Positions 63,636 through 64,000 of a DNA stretch of 64,000 nt are shown one piece after another. Location: NCBI GenBank assembly GCA_945879625.1, contig CAMCVA010000002.1:62001-126000 (forward strand), read 5' to 3'. The DNA is from Flavobacterium psychrophilum. Its GTDB lineage: Bacteria; Bacteroidota; Bacteroidia; Flavobacteriales; Flavobacteriaceae. Each line of letters begins with the position of its first letter. Position 1 is the stretch's first letter. Below the pieces are notes generated by a model, which worked only from the letters and a program-made list of their open reading frames with translations, did no database searches and was not told the DNA's origin. The translations under genes were made by a program, and so were the position numbers.

Positions 63636-64000
63636 ATGAAAAATTTATATATAGCATTAAGTTTTGTGATTGTGAGCGGAAGTGTTTCGGCACAAAGTAC
63701 ACTCACGCAAAAAGCAGACAAATTGTACAACCGTTACGAGTATGTAGCTGCTGCCGATGAATACCTGAAATTGGTTGAAAAAGGAAAAGGAGATGGATAC
63801 ATTTATAATCAGTTGGCTGATTTGTATTACAATATGTTTAATACAGCAGAAGCGGCCAAATGGTATGAAAAAGCGGTGGAGACCAACCAAGATCCGGAAA
63901 TGTATTACCGGTACGCTCAAATGTTGAAAGCGAATGGCAAATATGCCGAGTCTAACGTGCAAATGCAAAAATTTGCCAGTTTGGTTCCTGCTGATACCCG
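63636..64000 (+). CDS. TPR-containing protein, probably of the OmpA/PD40 type (3' end missing)
   Basis: Only the first 121 codons are in the window. They give a signal peptide (MKNLYIALSFVIVSGSVSAQ) and then tetratricopeptide-like helices: KADKLYNRYEYVAAADEYLKLVE, IYNQLADLYYNMFNTAEAAKWYEKA, and MYYRYAQMLKANGKYAES. In Bacteroidota, this position after a PorP/SprF gene is typically filled by a long TPR-PD40-OmpA protein that anchors type IX cargo complexes to peptidoglycan. The later domains lie beyond the window and are inferred only from context. Confidence 0.8.
   Translation, partial: MKNLYIALSFVIVSGSVSAQSTLTQKADKLYNRYEYVAAADEYLKLVEKGKGDGYIYNQLADLYYNMFNTAEAAKWYEKAVETNQDPEMYYRYAQMLKANGKYAESNVQMQKFASLVPADT

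Overview
The window is a piece of a chromosome from a Bacteroidota bacterium, almost certainly a member of the Flavobacteriaceae close to Flavobacterium. The evidence is type IX secretion cargo with C-terminal type A and type B sorting domains, a PorP/SprF-like protein, many Bacteroidota-only families (DUF4175, DUF4837, DUF2480, head-GIN), moderately AT-rich DNA, weak Shine-Dalgarno signals, and flavobacterial promoters of the form TTG...TAnnTTTG.

Layout. 1-2.7 kb: the end of a secreted CotH-family protein. 2.7-10.4 kb (minus strand): an M23-like membrane protein, SdpI-like protein, GH3-like protein, an unknown conserved protein, a Wzz-like membrane protein and the dTDP-rhamnose genes rfbA-rfbC-rfbD. 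10.5-11.4 kb: tatA (plus) and rpiB (minus). 11.4-12.17 kb: a gene-free, very AT-rich region with clustered TTATNAACA nonamers, my candidate replication origin. 12.2-20.6 kb: rnr, a head-GIN protein, a LysE-type exporter, tRNA-Cys, folB, glnS, an outer membrane protein and gltX. 20.8-28.6 kb: DUF4175, ybeY, mnmG, a lipoprotein, a methyltransferase and an OmpH/Skp-like lipoprotein; two parS-like sites flank mnmG. 28.7-44.7 kb: a Pif1-like helicase, holB, pgk, a LysM lytic transglycosylase, DUF4837, elaA, then a minus-strand block of an OmpA-like protein, a Ctp protease, rnpA, M1 and S8 peptidases and a metallo-beta-lactamase-fold protein. 44.8-54.5 kb: the SUF iron-sulfur cluster locus (sufA-like, sufB, sufC, sufD, sufS, sufE, sufT), interrupted by two four-helix-bundle genes bordered by short-unit inverted repeats, and by an antisense serine hydrolase. 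54.5-55.7 kb: hflX. 55.9-64 kb: a 2258-residue secreted repeat protein, a PorP/SprF-like protein and the start of a TPR-type (probably OmpA-family) protein, forming a type IX secretion cargo module.

The most notable signals are (1) the nonamer cluster between rpiB and rnr, where gene direction diverges, together with (2) two near-perfect parS sites 13-15 kb away. These two independent signs suggest that the window spans the chromosomal origin and its centromere-like region. (3) The SUF operon has been invaded repeatedly by repeat-bracketed four-helix-bundle (Avd/S23-like) genes and a gene-less version of the same inverted-repeat structure. Most of the rest is core metabolism and envelope biology. 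I see no rRNA operon, CRISPR array, transposase or prophage.
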